From NCBI GenBank assembly GCA_037952775.1, contig JBANAY010000003.1, forward strand, positions 16,244,001-16,308,000: a DNA stretch of 64,000 bases, read 5' to 3'. The stretch is from Clonostachys chloroleuca. Taxonomy: Eukaryota; Ascomycota; Sordariomycetes; Hypocreales; Bionectriaceae. The translations under genes and the position numbers were made by a program. Below, one piece after another: positions 21,255-33,167 of the stretch (within the stretch, counting starts at the first letter, position 1; every line of letters begins with the position of its first letter). The notes beneath the pieces are model-generated. The model saw nothing but the letters and a program-made list of their open reading frames with translations, was not told the origin of the DNA and did not search any database.

Positions 21255-22921
21255 TTATACCTCGCTTTCCGCGTGCAAATACCCGCATAGATCGCAAGGC
21301 TCCCTTCCTTCTTCTGGATCAACACTAGCCACAATTTCCCCATCATCGTATCGAAAATACCCCCGGTCATGCAAAAGTTTCAACATTGAGCTTAGGCCGT
21401 GGCGCGACATCGCTTTTGCGAGCTCACTCCCCAAACCTGCATACAAGCATTCCTCCGTGTATTAACGCAAGAGTAAGTCGACCATTTTTTCATACTCGCT
21501 AAGGAGTGCTTCCTCTATATCATAGTAGTAGCACTTAGCTCCGTATCCGAGAAGTTTCTGAACAATATAGATATTCCCTGATTTGATTGCCCCAAGCAAA
21601 GGGCGGAAATTGTTCAGGCCAGTTCTTTCAACATCAGCACCGCGTTCCAAGAAGAGGTTGACTACATCGGCGTTCTCATAACGAGAAGCCAAATAGAGAG
21701 GGGTCCCTCTATGGCCTGTCATTCTTACCAGAGCTTCGCCATCGACATGACACCCATTATCCAGTAGGTTTCTGTCGATATTTAGGTTGCCATACTCTGG
21801 AAAGCGTCTTATAAGTCCGCGTCGAAGGCTGATACATGGTTCAGGGAGAAGAGAAGCCAATCTCGAGTAAACCTCCCAGTTTTTAGCGAAGAACTGTGCT
21901 CTTTCAAGCAGTCGTTGTGTTTTCAACTATTGATGAGAGGTAATGGGCTCCGTAGGGGTATAATCGAAGTAGGCGGTACTATTGGAATCTGCGTGAGAGG
22001 GAGGGTATAGCGCCATCTCCAAGAGCTCCATATCTCCATTCATGGCAGGCACCAACAATCCCCTGAATATCAGACTTGCCTTGATTATGGATTTCCGATA
22101 AAGAATAATTGTAGAGAAAAGGTTGAGGTCGATTGGCTTCATCACCGGCTGCTTCAACCGTATCCGGCAAATTTTCCTGGATCATTTGGGAAATCTCAAA
22201 ATTGCCGGCCAGCGCAGCTGCTTCAATTGCGGACGGAAAAATCCCATCACTCTGCGTTGGGTCAGTCGCTGTTTCCAGCAAACGCTCAACCAGAGTTACA
22301 TTGCCCACAAAGGCTGCAGCACTAAGCAAGCTCAGTCTCTTGATTCCTTATGCCGCCTCGGCGGACAGGTTTCTCCCAACCCCTCCCTAGGGTCACTCCA
22401 AGCCCAAACCAACAAAGGGCATCGATAGTGTCTCTCAGATCGGCTCCCTCGCAGCATATGGACTCTGAAATACAACGAACCTCGACATATCGATGAATGG
22501 TTGGGTCGCGCTCATTCCTGACCCTATAAGCAAGATACGAATGGAAGAACTCCTGGAAGCCATAGTTGCATCTGATAGGTCAATGCCTTTCAAAACATTA
22601 ATCATGCAATGGGTGTAGTATGGGTTTATAAACGTCTAATATTCGTGTCTCGAATAGTGCTTGCTTGTACAAGGCATTGAACAGTTTTGATAGGAACGAA
22701 TTAGAGGATTCAAGAAGATGTCCCAAATATAGCTTACTGCAAACAAGCCTCAACCTCAAAGCTCTTGAAAAACGGCCCGAAGGGTAATTGTCGGACGGCT
22801 GGAATCGGGTCTGCATAGCCCGTATCAAAACGGCGTTGAGTATTTCGCGAGGGAGCATCAGAATAGTAGGCAGATAGACTTGCATTGTGCCGACAAAATC
22901 GAGGGAAAGAAACCTGAACAA
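21255..22921 (-). pseudogene. F-box/ankyrin-repeat protein, decayed
   Basis: The N-terminus (ILMLPREILNAVLIRAM, then ALRLRLVCSKLY) is the F-box-like start of a common fungal ankyrin family. It continues through FFHSYLAYRVRNERDPT and DTIDALCWFGLG, then ankyrin repeats (AAAFVGNVTLVERLLE, TPLYLASRYENADVVNLFLERGADV) and a C-terminal block ending at 21255. The frame is broken repeatedly: stops at 22598-22600, 22580-22582, 21927-21929 and 21462-21464, each with family-like sequence continuing in frame afterwards. Frame changes lie near 22330-22360 and at the C run 22060-22063. Four stops plus two shifts cannot all be sequencing noise, so this is a pseudogene. Intact relatives are thought to be scaffold or recognition proteins. 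Confidence 0.8.
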
Positions 22922-24525
22922 TGATGATTAGAGGAGCATGCACATCACGGCGCCAGAGGAGTGACGACGTTGTTTGGCGATCAGTTTTGATCCTCTGAGG
23001 GGTTTTTTTTATGTGATCTAATGACGGCCACAAATAAATGTTGTCAATTCCCAACCTCACTACGTGGCTGGGGCCTTTAGGCAGACGTGTGTTGGTTCTG
23101 GTGACATGCTATTGCTAGGATCACGGCCTATCCGGCTTGGGCAGATATGCGGTTGGTTGGGGAGCAAACATACTATTAGTAAATGCCGCGCAATCTCACA
23201 TAATTTGGGCAAGACAAGTCCCGTTGAATCCATTTCAGCTGCGAATAAGATCTAAGGACGTCATGTTCAATGTCATCGTTTGTTTGGTCCACGACGGCAA
23301 GCCAGCATCTTACGCTTCATACTGCACGAATTATGCTAGATTTTACGGCAACAGCAAGATATCTTTATCTCTTTTCGTCTAAAAGCATGCTAGTGACAAA
23401 AAGAGGAGAATGTCAGCATATAAACTTTTAGGTTCATTCCGTACAAAGAGTAAAACTATAGATATTTCTCTAAAGAAAAAAAATAATAATTAAAAAAGAC
23501 TATCCTAGAAAGTATTATAATAGTCGTTTCTATTTTATAAAAAAAAGTTCAATGACTTTCCTATAAGTGTACCATCCTAAAGATAACCAGCTTCATCTTT
23601 AGAATCACTTAATGCACAGCTACTCTCTCAAAGGCAACACGTAGTGTGAGTCCATAGTTATCGAGAACTCAGCCACCGGAGGTAAGACATTTGGCGATGT
23701 TTTCGAGGGTAAGGAATTTGGAACTATAATATTATTTATTGGTTGATGATCCTAGCATAGGAAATCACTGCCGAAGCTGTGACAAACAAAGCCGGGAAGC
23801 CAGTTCACATTATGAGTGCCGGTGAGCTCTAAAAGAAGCTGAAAGGGTTTAGAAGAAACTGAGCACGATTCTACAATTTATCGAGTAGTGATGGGCTACT
23901 CTTTTATTTGGCGAGTGCGATGCTTCTTTTAAGAGCGGTCAACAAGCGGCCTGCAATACAACGAAACTATGGTTGTCCTTCTCAGCTACTTATCTTCTCT
24001 CTCTTCCCTTTGCTTGCCTTCCCCTTCTCTTTTGATAGAAATACTCAGTAAATAATAGAGTCATTGAGTATTATCGCGGGATTCTAATCACCACATCAAA
24101 TCGTGGCAAGACAACGGATAGAGCTTTCCAAACCAGAGGTAGACAAAGTGGCAGGAAAGAAAGCTTAGACTCATTTCATGCCCGAAGTTGATCCAGCTCA
24201 TATACTTAACAGATAGTATCAGATCCCGACCGACCAACTTTGATTCTAGGTTTTAGGAAAGTAATAAAAATCCTATTCTATTTTAAAAAGTCCAGGGTAC
24301 ATCAGATCCAGAGTCAAAAGATCATTAGAAGCACAATTTCCAGATGCGAAATCAAATAAGCAAGAGAAGTTGGTTTAAGAGACCTGGTGGTTCCAGAGAT
24401 ACATGACATAGCTGGTTTCCAGAGATGGATTTCGTGCCTTCAAGATCTATAGATGCTGTCGAGCCCACTTCCATGGCTGCGTTCTTGGGGGAGACAGGGT
24501 CAGTCGCTACCATTGGACTTCGGAG
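22922..24525. other. AT-rich gene-poor segment with possible relic
   Basis: About 1.6 kb without a supported gene. The core (about 23380-23570) is very A/T-rich with many TpA steps and A runs. At about 23660-23830 the plus strand reads ATGGKTFGDVFEGKEFG and, after an intron-like AT-rich gap, EITAEAVTNKAGKPVHIMSAGEL. This loosely recalls NmrA-type proteins and may be a relic exon pair. Premature stops surround it. Confidence 0.35.
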
Positions 24526-25037
24526 TTGGATTCAAAAATCTCAACCGTGAAGATGCGACGCATCATGCCGCCCTTCATCCACCCGATCAATCCCTGGAGA
24601 TCACGCGTTACCTCAGATATCCGCGTCATCATCGAGGCAACACAAGAGATGTCGGGACCTGGCGCGTTTGATCAATCTCAGGTGGCTTTGGAAATGGCAC
24701 AGCCCGAGTATCCAAACAGGGAAACACACGCATGTTTTGTATATCAGGTTTCAGTACGGTCAAAGATCAGCGTGAGTAAACTCCGAATCGGGCCATTTCC
24801 ACGGACTCTCCCAGCACCCCGACAGTTGGGACAGGGGTCGTTGATTCATATCTTACCTTACCTAGAGGCTAAAGGACCTTGTCTGGCACTCAGGTGATTT
24901 CAGCACAGCCTGAGTGCAAGCAAATTACCCATTTTCCCCCTGGTGTTGAGTTGGGCCGTTCACCCAAGTCCGACTACCTGAGAATTATGGATGATCATGT
25001 GGAGCTGGAGCAGCCCATTTTCACGCTGATGGGATAA
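24526..25037 (+). CDS. Candidate two-exon gene, unrecognised product
   Basis: A frame from the ATG at 24526 reaches a strong donor (GTGAGT at 24772). An acceptor (CACTCAG, ending 24893) leads in phase 0 into an open exon ending at 25037. The spliced product is 129 residues, ending HVELEQPIFTLMG. Codons on both sides look protein-like (ITHFPPGVELGRSP), but I recognise no family and the 5' end is uncertain. Another frame just upstream (MDFVPSRSIDAVEPTSMAAFLG, from about 24426) could be a first exon. Treat as a hypothesis. Confidence 0.3.
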
Positions 25038-25921
25038 CTCTACAGTCATGCTTGTTCTTAGTCTCTAGAGAGGACGACACTGGTCTACCCTTGCTCTCTT
25101 GCGTCGACACTTAAGAAAGAAGACAAAACCAGGCATCTTGCAAACCAAAGATGAAACAAGAAAGGGAAGCTCAGAGAAGGCAGGCGACTGGAGAAGTAGA
25201 GTCCGAGATCATGCTACTCGACCTTCCCGCCCCCTGAACATTATCCGCCAAACAGGGAGTGTCGTGGGTCGACGTCTCCCGTGACCAGATTGATTCCCGG
25301 TTGTCAACGTCTCCAGAGTTCCACATCGACTCCCAACACGACAAGGCCATCGTACTGGGCAGGGATTCGGCTACCCGGCACATCTAGGCGGATGGAATCT
25401 CACACGAGTCATGACAAATCGAGGGTCTGGTCAGTCGATGAAGAGACGACTTCTTCTCGCTCTGATGCTCGAATCCCGAAGCCCGCCTCTTCAGAACCCA
25501 CCACGGCCCAGCTCAGGGCTCATTCTTCCCGATCCCGGCATCTAGCATCTGGCTATTTCCTAATGCAGACAATAATCCCTTGTCAACTTACTGGTTTGAG
25601 AATTCGAGATGGAGCTCACCGCAAGCCAGATAATGTCCGGGACAGACGGGTCGAGCAATCTTATCCCTCATGGGAATCCATGAGCATGTCTTACCGCATG
25701 TTGCACGAATCTAGTAGCTTTGCCACTTAGTGAAGATTTGTTATTTCAGAGAGCTATATCCCTCGTTGCGTAGCATTCGCGTCTTGCAACCTTGTATCTT
25801 TAGACTCAGGGACCACATCTCAGTGATTATCTTAGATGCTTGGCGCTTCTTAGCCACGACAATAACACCGACTCTCTCTACAATCGACAATACATGTACT
25901 ACCTCTAGCAGTCATACCGCC
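25038..25921. other. Upstream region of the MFS gene
   Basis: About 880 bases. Some stretches read like protein (DVSRDQIDSRLSTSPEFHIDSQ around 25270), but no complete model emerges. The long frame entering the MFS gene from 25730 is probably its 5' leader, since the family-like N-terminus begins at 25922. Confidence 0.4.
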
Positions 25922-27791
25922 ATGACGGCCGACTCAGAGAAAGAGGTGAAGCCAACGGAAGCAACCCAGAAAGAGGAGGAATCAGGTTCTTCACGAGAGT
26001 CTTCACGAGAGCAACAACCCATTGCTCCAAATCCCGTGTTAGAGAAACTTATTGCGGAAGAATCCACAGCGAAGCCTCCATCAACCATCAGTATGACCAA
26101 GCAGCCAGAAAGCGAGAACGTCACAATAGTCAACGACGACGACACCCCCCAGCCAAGTAGCGAGGAGAGCGACGTCGAGAAGCAGCGCCTTCCAAGCAGT
26201 GAGGTAGAAGCAATTGATGACCCCAACATCGTGTCCTGGGACGGCGACGGCGACCCAGCGAATCCCTATAACTGGAAGAGCTGGCGAAAGGTCGTCAACT
26301 GCATCCTCATCAGTGCCCTCTCTTTCCTAACACCCTCTCGGTCATGTGTAAGAGAAGCCACCAAACCTTCCTCTAGGGAAGAGATGACCAAACTAACCCA
26401 GCCTCAACAACCCAGCCATGTTCGCCCCCGGTGTCACAGACCTCATGATAGAATTCCAAATGACCAGCCGCTCACTCGGCTCCTTCGTCGTCAGCGTCTA
26501 CGTCCTCGGCTTCGCCGCCGGCCCCATGATCTTCGCGCCCCTCTCCGAGATCTACGGCCGCGGCATCATCTACCACACCACCAATCTCTGCTTCCTCGCC
26601 TTCACCATCGCCTGCGCCGTGGCCCCCTCTTTCTCCTCCCTCATCGGCTTCCGCTTCCTCGCCGGCCTCTTCGGCTCCGTGCCTCTCACCAACGGCGGCG
26701 GCTCCATCGCCGACATGATCCACCAGGAGAAGCGCGGCGCCGCCATGTCCGCCTTCGCCGTCGGTCCCCTCCTCGGCCCCATCATCGGTCCCGTCGTGGG
26801 CGGCTACGTCTCCGAGGCGCTGGGCTGGCGCTGGGTCTTCTGGATCCTCTCCTGCCTCTCGGGTTTCATCACCATCACCTTCTTCGTCTTCTCGGCCGAG
26901 ACCTACGCCCCCGTCCTGCTCGAGAGGAAGACCAGGAGGCTGAGGAGGGAGACCGGGAATATGAACCTGCGTTCTAAGCTCGACGAGGGCCTGCTCCCAA
27001 AGGACTACTTCGTCCGGGGCATCGTCCGCCCCTTCAAGATGCTCTTTTTCTCGCCCATCTGCATCATCGCGGCGCTCTACGTCGCGCTCGGCTACGGGTA
27101 CCTCTACCTCATGTTCTCCAGCCTCTCGCCCCTCATCCAACAGATCTACCACTTCGGGACCGGCGCGGCGGGCTTAGCCTTCCTAGGCTTCGGCGTGGGC
27201 AGCATGATCGGCGTCGTCTTCTTCGCGCGCCTGAGCGACGTCTACATCAAGAAGAAGGCCAGGGAGGAGGCCGAGCTGGCCGCGGCCGAGGGCCGCGAGC
27301 CCGCCGGCCTCAAGCCAGAGTACCGGCTGCCCCCTCTCCGGTTCGGCGCCCTGCTCCTGCCGACGGGGCTGTTCATCTACGGGTGGACGGCCTACTACAA
27401 GGTCCATTGGATCGCGCCCATCATCGGCACGGCGGTCATGGGTGCCGGCAACCTAATGATCTTCATGGTAAGTTCTAAGTTCAAACCTCTCAATGTTCTC
27501 TATTCATCAGAACCGAAAGCTGACGGGGGATCGATTCTGCAGTCCTTCCAAATGTATCTCGTCGACACGTTTGCCCAATACTCGGCCTCGGCACTCGCCT
27601 CCAACTCGGTCGTTCGATCCATCCTCGGCGCCGTCCTGCCGCTTGCTGCCTTCCCTATGTACGACAAGCTGGGCTTGGGATGGGGCAACAGTCTACTGGG
27701 CTTCATTGCCGCGGCTTTGATCCCGGTCCCGTGGCTGGTGCTCAAGTACGGCGAGTACCTGCGAAAGCGGTTCGAGATCAAGAATTTGTAG
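25922..27791 (+). CDS. MFS multidrug/polyamine-type transporter (DHA1)
   Basis: Three exons, 25922-26345, 26416-27467 and 27543-27791; introns of 70 and 75 nt, the second divisible by three and open. The product is 574 residues. An acidic, Ser/Glu-rich cytosolic N-terminus of about 110 residues precedes NPYNWKSWRK, the start of the 12-helix core. Family hallmarks are SSMFAPGVTDLM, the motif-A region SEIYGRGIIYHTTN, GFRFLAGLFGSVPLTNGG and the drug/H+ antiporter motif C region GPLLGPIIGPVVGGYVSE. The same layout is seen in yeast Tpo/Flr1-type exporters of drugs, polyamines and weak acids at the plasma membrane. The gene is strikingly GC-rich compared with sequence to its left. Substrate unknown; family confident. 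Confidence 0.9.
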
Positions 27792-28363
27792 GGTTTTTTG
27801 AAAGGATGAAGGCCGGCTGGTTCGGTCAGTGTAGGAATAAAATGCTTGGCATATAATAGATTTATAGGTTTAATCTCTATTTCTTCGGTCATTGGACGGC
27901 GTTTCCAGGAAAGGGATGATGAACAGCATTTGAGAAAACAATTGGTAATAGTAGTACACATAGGTACATATAGAAAAGGGTTAGAAAAATCGAACCAACT
28001 CCGCTTCAATCAGGGACGAGTTCAGGAATATTAAAGATAAGAGTCTCTTCGCCTTGAGGGATCGTCGAGATAGATAATCAGCGCATGCAGGGCTGAGAAT
28101 AATCACAAGAAGAGTCAACAGAAATGCACAAAACATAATCATCTAGGTAATTTTTGTGTATCAGAGTGATGTTTATCCTCATTGCATCCAGTGGACAGAA
28201 CCCATTCTTCCCGCCGGACACATTTTGTACCAGTGTCTATCAGACTCGTCATTATCAATAACATCCAATTGCTCCCTGCCGCAAACCAGAAAAAGAAACC
28301 CAAACCATAACTAATCAAACCAGTACTTATTAGAGGAATTTAGGAAAATGGTTGTCCCACCAT
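27792..28363. other. Intergenic between convergent genes
   Basis: Mutual 3' flank of the MFS and pyruvate kinase genes, AT-rich, presumably containing both polyadenylation regions. No gene seen. Confidence 0.45.
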
Positions 28364-30051
28364 TTACATCTGTCCAACGCCAAGGTGCTCGGGGTCGGCG
28401 CGGACGATACGGAGGGTGTTGGTGTTACCCATGCCGCCCTTCCAGCCCTGGACGACGACGACGGTATCGCCAACGGTCAGTGTGTTGAGCTCAAGAGCAC
28501 GCTCAATGCACCACTTGATACGCTTGTCAACATCCTCCTGCCAGTTGACCTGGTTGAAGTCGGGCTTGGACTCGGGGAACAGGAAGGGGTAGACGCCACG
28601 TGACAGATGGCTGAAGCGGGAGGCGCTGGGGTTACGGGTGACCATGAAGATGGGGCAGACAGGTCGGTACTTGGAGATGAAGCGAGCAGACTCGCCGGAG
28701 GTGGACAGAACAATGATACCACCAGCAGCAAGATCGAGCGAGGCACGGACAGCAGCCATGGCCACAGACTCGACAGTGCTAACAGGGCGCTTGACGAGGG
28801 TGCACAACTCCTCAAAGTGGGAGACGTAGGGGATTGTGTTCTCGGCCTTGAGACAGGCCTCGTGCATCTCGTGGACGGCCTCGGCGGGGTAGGAACCCTT
28901 GGCGGTCTCACCAGAAAGCATGACGCAGTCAGCACCATCGGTGACAGCGTTACCGACATCGCTGATCTCGGCACGAGTAGGGCGGGGGTTCTTGATCATA
29001 GACTCAAGCATCTGGGTAGCGCAGATGACGGGCTTGCCAGCTAGGTTGCACATGGCAATCAACTTCTTCTGGGCAGCGAAGACCTCAGCAGCGGGAATCT
29101 CAATACCAAGGTCACCACGGGCAACCATGACACCGTCGGTCTCAGCGAGAATCTCGGGGAAGTTGTTAAGACCCTGACGGTTCTCAATCTTGGCAATGAT
29201 CTGGATGTGCTTGCCATCGTCACCGAGGACCTTACGGATATCTCTGATGTCCTGAGCACGGCGAATGAAAGAAGCAAACACCATGTCGACGTTGTTCTTG
29301 ACACCGAAGAGAAGGTCGGCCTTGTCCTTCTCGGAGAGAGCGGGAAGGTCGACATCGGTGTTGGGCAGGTTGACACCTTTCTTGGAGGAGATGAAGCCGT
29401 TGTTGCGGGCACGGGCCTCGATGGTCTGGTCGTCCTTGATGCTGAGGACGTCGAAAGCAAGGACACCATCGTCGACGTAGATGATTCGACCGGGCTGGAT
29501 CACCTTGGTGATGTTCTTGTAGTCGACGTACCTGCAAAATAGTATTAGCTTTCTGGTAGGGCTCTTGGCGGAGGGAAAGTAGAGTCTACTTACATGTTGT
29601 CAGTATCGCAGGCCTTGGCGTACTTCTCATCGGTAGTGAAGTTGATAATCTTGCCAGCGGAGATGGGGATATCGATGTCTCCGTCAGTGTTACCAGTTCG
29701 GATCTCAGGGCCCTTGGTGTCGAGGGCGATGGCCACGGGACGGCCGACCTGGCTGGCCTCAGCAGCACGGGCATTGTCAATGACGGACTGGTGGTACTCG
29801 TATGAGCCGTGAGAAAAGTTCATGCGGACAACATTGAGACCAGCGCTTCGCAGCTTGTTGATGGCCTCAACAGAGTTGGTCTTGGGGCCGATGGTGCAGA
29901 TGATGGAGCTGCGACGGTAGTTCCTCTCAGGGCGGTAGGCAGTGTCAAGAGAAGCCAGCCAGGCAATCTTGCCACCAAGATCGAGATGATCCTGGGAGGT
30001 TGAGGCAATGAAGCTGTTGGTTCTCTTGCGATAGGGCTTGGGGTCAGACAT
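28364..30051 (-). CDS. pki1: Pyruvate kinase
   Basis: Two exons on the minus strand, 30051-29594 and 29531-28364, with a 62-nt intron inside the codon of a Met; 541 residues, normal for fungi. It transfers phosphate from phosphoenolpyruvate to ADP, the last step of glycolysis, in the cytosol. Motifs: [30 protein letters not shown] at the N-terminal barrel, [10 protein letters not shown], the catalytic-lysine region [13 protein letters not shown], the metal/substrate segment [12 protein letters not shown] and [19 protein letters not shown] (classic pyruvate kinase signature). The C-terminal allosteric domain includes [16 protein letters not shown] chose the ATG at 30051 ([10 protein letters not shown]) over the in-frame one 31 codons upstream. 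Codon use is strongly biased to C-ending codons, as expected for high expression. The gene symbol follows common filamentous-fungal usage and differs between species. Confidence 0.97.
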
Positions 30052-32250
30052 GTTGGGCGGAAAGTAGGTGTGGGTTGGGTATTGAGTTGGAGTGAAGTTA
30101 AAGTGGGAAGCTGTGAGGAATGGAAGGGCTGGATGAAGACTCAAAGAACTTCAGAAGCTGCAGGAGATGCAAAAACTGAAGGACCTGGGGGATTAAAAGG
30201 AAGAAATTGGCGTGAAGGGAGGGTGGCGCTGATGAAGAGAAGAAGGTCAACGGGCTGGGAGCTGTCCTGATGTAGTAAATTTAATTTCCAAGGCTGGCCA
30301 GAGGAGGGAGGAGGGGTCCCAAATCCAGTGAGGGGCAACAAGCCCCAGCGGACATGCGTACATCCATTGCATGCGTGGATGACAGCACCAGCAGGAGTGC
30401 GTGGGCTTGGCGGGCGATGCATGTACCCAGTGCAGCAAGGGTCTCCGGCCACCACTACAGTGCTGCAGGCCCACTGTGAAAAGGCGGCACCCACTAGAGG
30501 TACCAATGGGGAGCTGGGATAAGATACTAATGATAATGACAATGACTGGCCAAACAACGGAAAGGGCGGGAGCAAAAGTGCTACAATCGATTTGACAAGC
30601 AGAAACTGTCTTCGCGCTCATGGCAATGAGACATTTTGCCCAGCCATCGATGAGATAAAAAGAATGACCATCCTATTCCTCTGGCCATCCCCTCCCAGAC
30701 ACGCACGCACCCATCTCCAGTGACCCCTTCACGTGCAAGAGGTCAGGACCAGCTGCGGCCACCTTGGACACTCCCAGTGCTGTGTTGCTGCACACCCCAC
30801 GTAACTGATTCAGTTTCAGCACTTTTAGGTCGTTACATGCTGACCCAATAGTTGTACCCTTTACGAAGAGGTACATCTCAAGATCCTTCCATTCCTGCAC
30901 TGTACCGCGCTCCCCGTGGCCAGATTCATACGATTATAGGACTCTTACCTACGCCGTGCACAATAAGCACGGCCCCCCCAGAAAGTGATGCTCTTCAGCT
31001 GGTTGGTGCCCTGACTCCCAGCGTAAATTGGCCGCCACATCATCCCATGAGGCATGGTCAGGTCTTCCTATAAATCATGCCATTGCTGAAATAAGAGCTC
31101 AGGCCGTCGCCCGTGAACACGAGTCGAGCGCTGAGACGCATTGAGGGATTTGCTCCTGAGCTGAGCCAAAGTGCGGAATAGCTTAGTTAGGCAAAGGATA
31201 AAAAAAGGCCGAATCCAGGAGCAAGAAAAAAAATCACCATCGAGCCCACCGACTATCCCACGTAGTAGAATCTACCTACCAAGGGTGGGTAGATATCTGG
31301 TAAGCTGTTGACGCTAGATGGTGTAGCTTGCCGCGCTGCACGGCGAGGGGATCCATGATGGATCCATCTCGCTCGCTAGATAAGTCCCCGTTTTTAAAGC
31401 TGCAGCAGGGTGGGAGTCCCCCGGGCTTTGTTTAGGCCGGCAGCTCGAGACCCAACCGAATGCACCGCGAGCGCCCCTCAACAAAAAACTATTGGCCCAG
31501 AGGCGTGTTTCCACATCATCGAGTAGGTGTTGTTGTAAAGCGGCCGAAAAAAAAAAAAAAGAAAAAAACATCCCCAAGGTAGGCAAACCGCCTACCTGGC
31601 ACATTGCGACGTCGGCAAGTTTCACCTGCTATGTAAACGGACATAACAAAAATAGCACATCAATGGCCTGAACAATCAGCAGTGAGGCTTCAGGCAGCAT
31701 GACAAAATGGTACGAGGATCACCATGGCATGAGGCCTTTCTGAAACTAGGAACTCGAATATTACTATGATGTCTCTGCCTGCTCTGCAAGGAGTAGAATC
31801 GCCGCCTTGGCCTCAAGCACTATCCGAGCGCCACGACCCCGCTCCTGCCGTTCATGGAACCCAGAGTGCTAGCTCCGGTATGCTCTAGTTCGCATTGCTA
31901 AACAGCAGCTACTCGGGGTCCACGCCCGACAGCCCCGGGGTGAGGCCGGTGTGAGAAGAGGTCTCAGACTTTGCTGACTCATCAGATCTCATCTCATCAC
32001 GTGAGATCGGACCTCTTCTTATCGGCACCTGACCACCACCGTCATTTCTTATCGTCGGCCCACAAGGCTTCTGACAGGAGCCTCAGGTGGTGATCACGGA
32101 CCACATCTCGGTTTCCTTAGTTACGGCTCAACCCGACGACGACAACCCAAGCTCAGACAAACATCTGTCGGCAACAAATCCCCAACTACATAACGATCCT
32201 CTTACGATTTACGAACCAAACAAGCTGTGCTCAACTTAACCCTAGCAATC
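30052..32250. promoter_or_regulatory. Large divergent intergenic region (pyruvate kinase / ATG44)
   Basis: 2.2 kb between divergent genes. Transcript leaders and both promoters must lie here. Pyrimidine- or purine-rich runs occur near each start (e.g. A run at 31547-31567). No coding frame is supported, and the size would allow an unseen noncoding transcript. Confidence 0.45.
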
Positions 32251-32761
32251 ATGGTGGTACGTCCCGATCCCTCCCGGAGCTTGCGCATCACACCGACATC
32301 CGATCGGTGATTGTCCCTAGACTTGTCCAAGTCTTTTGACATCATTTCGCAGTTTCTCATCCTCAACCTACTGACACTGGGTCTCTTCTCAAAGGTCGGA
32401 CGTTTAACTCACTATGCTTTCGACGCCGTGCTCAGTAAGTCCAGCCCAGCTACTGCCCAAACCCAAAATGCCCGGCTAATCTTGATGCTTAGTCTCTACG
32501 GTACTCGCCGGCATGAAGCGCTCGACTGGTCTGAAGTAAGTGGGGGAACTCGAATTGAGATGAGAAGGAATTTTGGAAGTGCCAACGGGACATGTTACTG
32601 ACTCATCATCGCTGCGGTACAGGTTCAGAACCGAGAAGGTATCTGGCGAGAACACCGAGCTCTCGAAGTGGATCAACAAGTATCTTGGAGTGGGTGAATG
32701 GGTGATGGACCAGGGTGTTGCCATTGCAGGCTCCAGCGGCTACTTCGAACGATCTCGATAA
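32251..32761 (+). CDS. ATG44: Mitofissin Atg44/Mdi1 (DUF1748)
   Basis: Four small exons: 32251-32256, 32395-32434, 32493-32535 and 32623-32761. Splicing yields 75 residues, MVVGRLTHYAFDAVL.., then STVLAGMKRSTGL and the conserved C-terminus YLGVGEWVMDQ..GSSGYFERSR. This pattern and length match fungal DUF1748 proteins, including yeast Atg44/Mdi1, a mitochondrial intermembrane-space protein that drives membrane fission in mitophagy. The first exon is only six bases. Its acceptor could also be at 32331 or 32352, adding residues (SFDIISQ.. or FLILN..), but the short form matches the family's usual start. The two later splice junctions fall inside conserved residues, which supports them. It converges with the Atg28-like gene. 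Confidence 0.85.
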
Positions 32762-33167
32762 ACGACCGGTGACAGCCCTCTGGCCCGACAACTCCACATC
32801 TTTCGGTCTTTTTGGGGCCTGAAGATCCAGGAGTACCTGCTGCTCCCGTTGCAAACTTTCACGCTCGCTTTGGTTTCACCCTGCGTTGTGGCAACATTTA
32901 TGTTGAATAGGGCGTTTTTTGGAGGTTTCTTGATGCTATCACGACTTATTGGTGACGAGTTCCGGCATTGACAGATATGCCATCGTTATGCACAGCTTCG
33001 CTCATGAATATATTTACAACACAATCTATGAATGAATTGATCATATAAGACTGACTGTAGCATTATCTATCGCTTGCTCCATGTTATAATATTCGTCACC
33101 CAATGCCGCCCGCATTTCCAAACCAAGGAGTTATCAAATTGAAACTGCCCAAAGGACGGCCGTGCCA
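32762..33167. other. Intergenic between convergent genes
   Basis: About 400 bases of shared 3' flank between ATG44 and the Atg28-like gene. No gene seen. Confidence 0.45.

Noticed and set aside
21927..22600. Introns to explain the stops in the ankyrin gene
   Set aside because: Candidate donors and acceptors either put the reading out of phase or remove conserved family sequence.
253..22600. Premature stops as proof of RIP
   Set aside because: Every stop codon can be derived from CAA, CAG or CGA by C-to-T, so stops alone cannot show bias; an alignment to intact homologs is needed.
25730..25921. N-terminal extension of the MFS protein
   Set aside because: Open but not family-like; the acidic N-terminus typical of the family starts at 25922.
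26472..27152. 226-codon minus-strand open frame opposite the MFS gene
   Set aside because: Composition (Glu/Asp/Gly/Ala runs) is the mirror of GC-rich transporter codons; no domain or start context.
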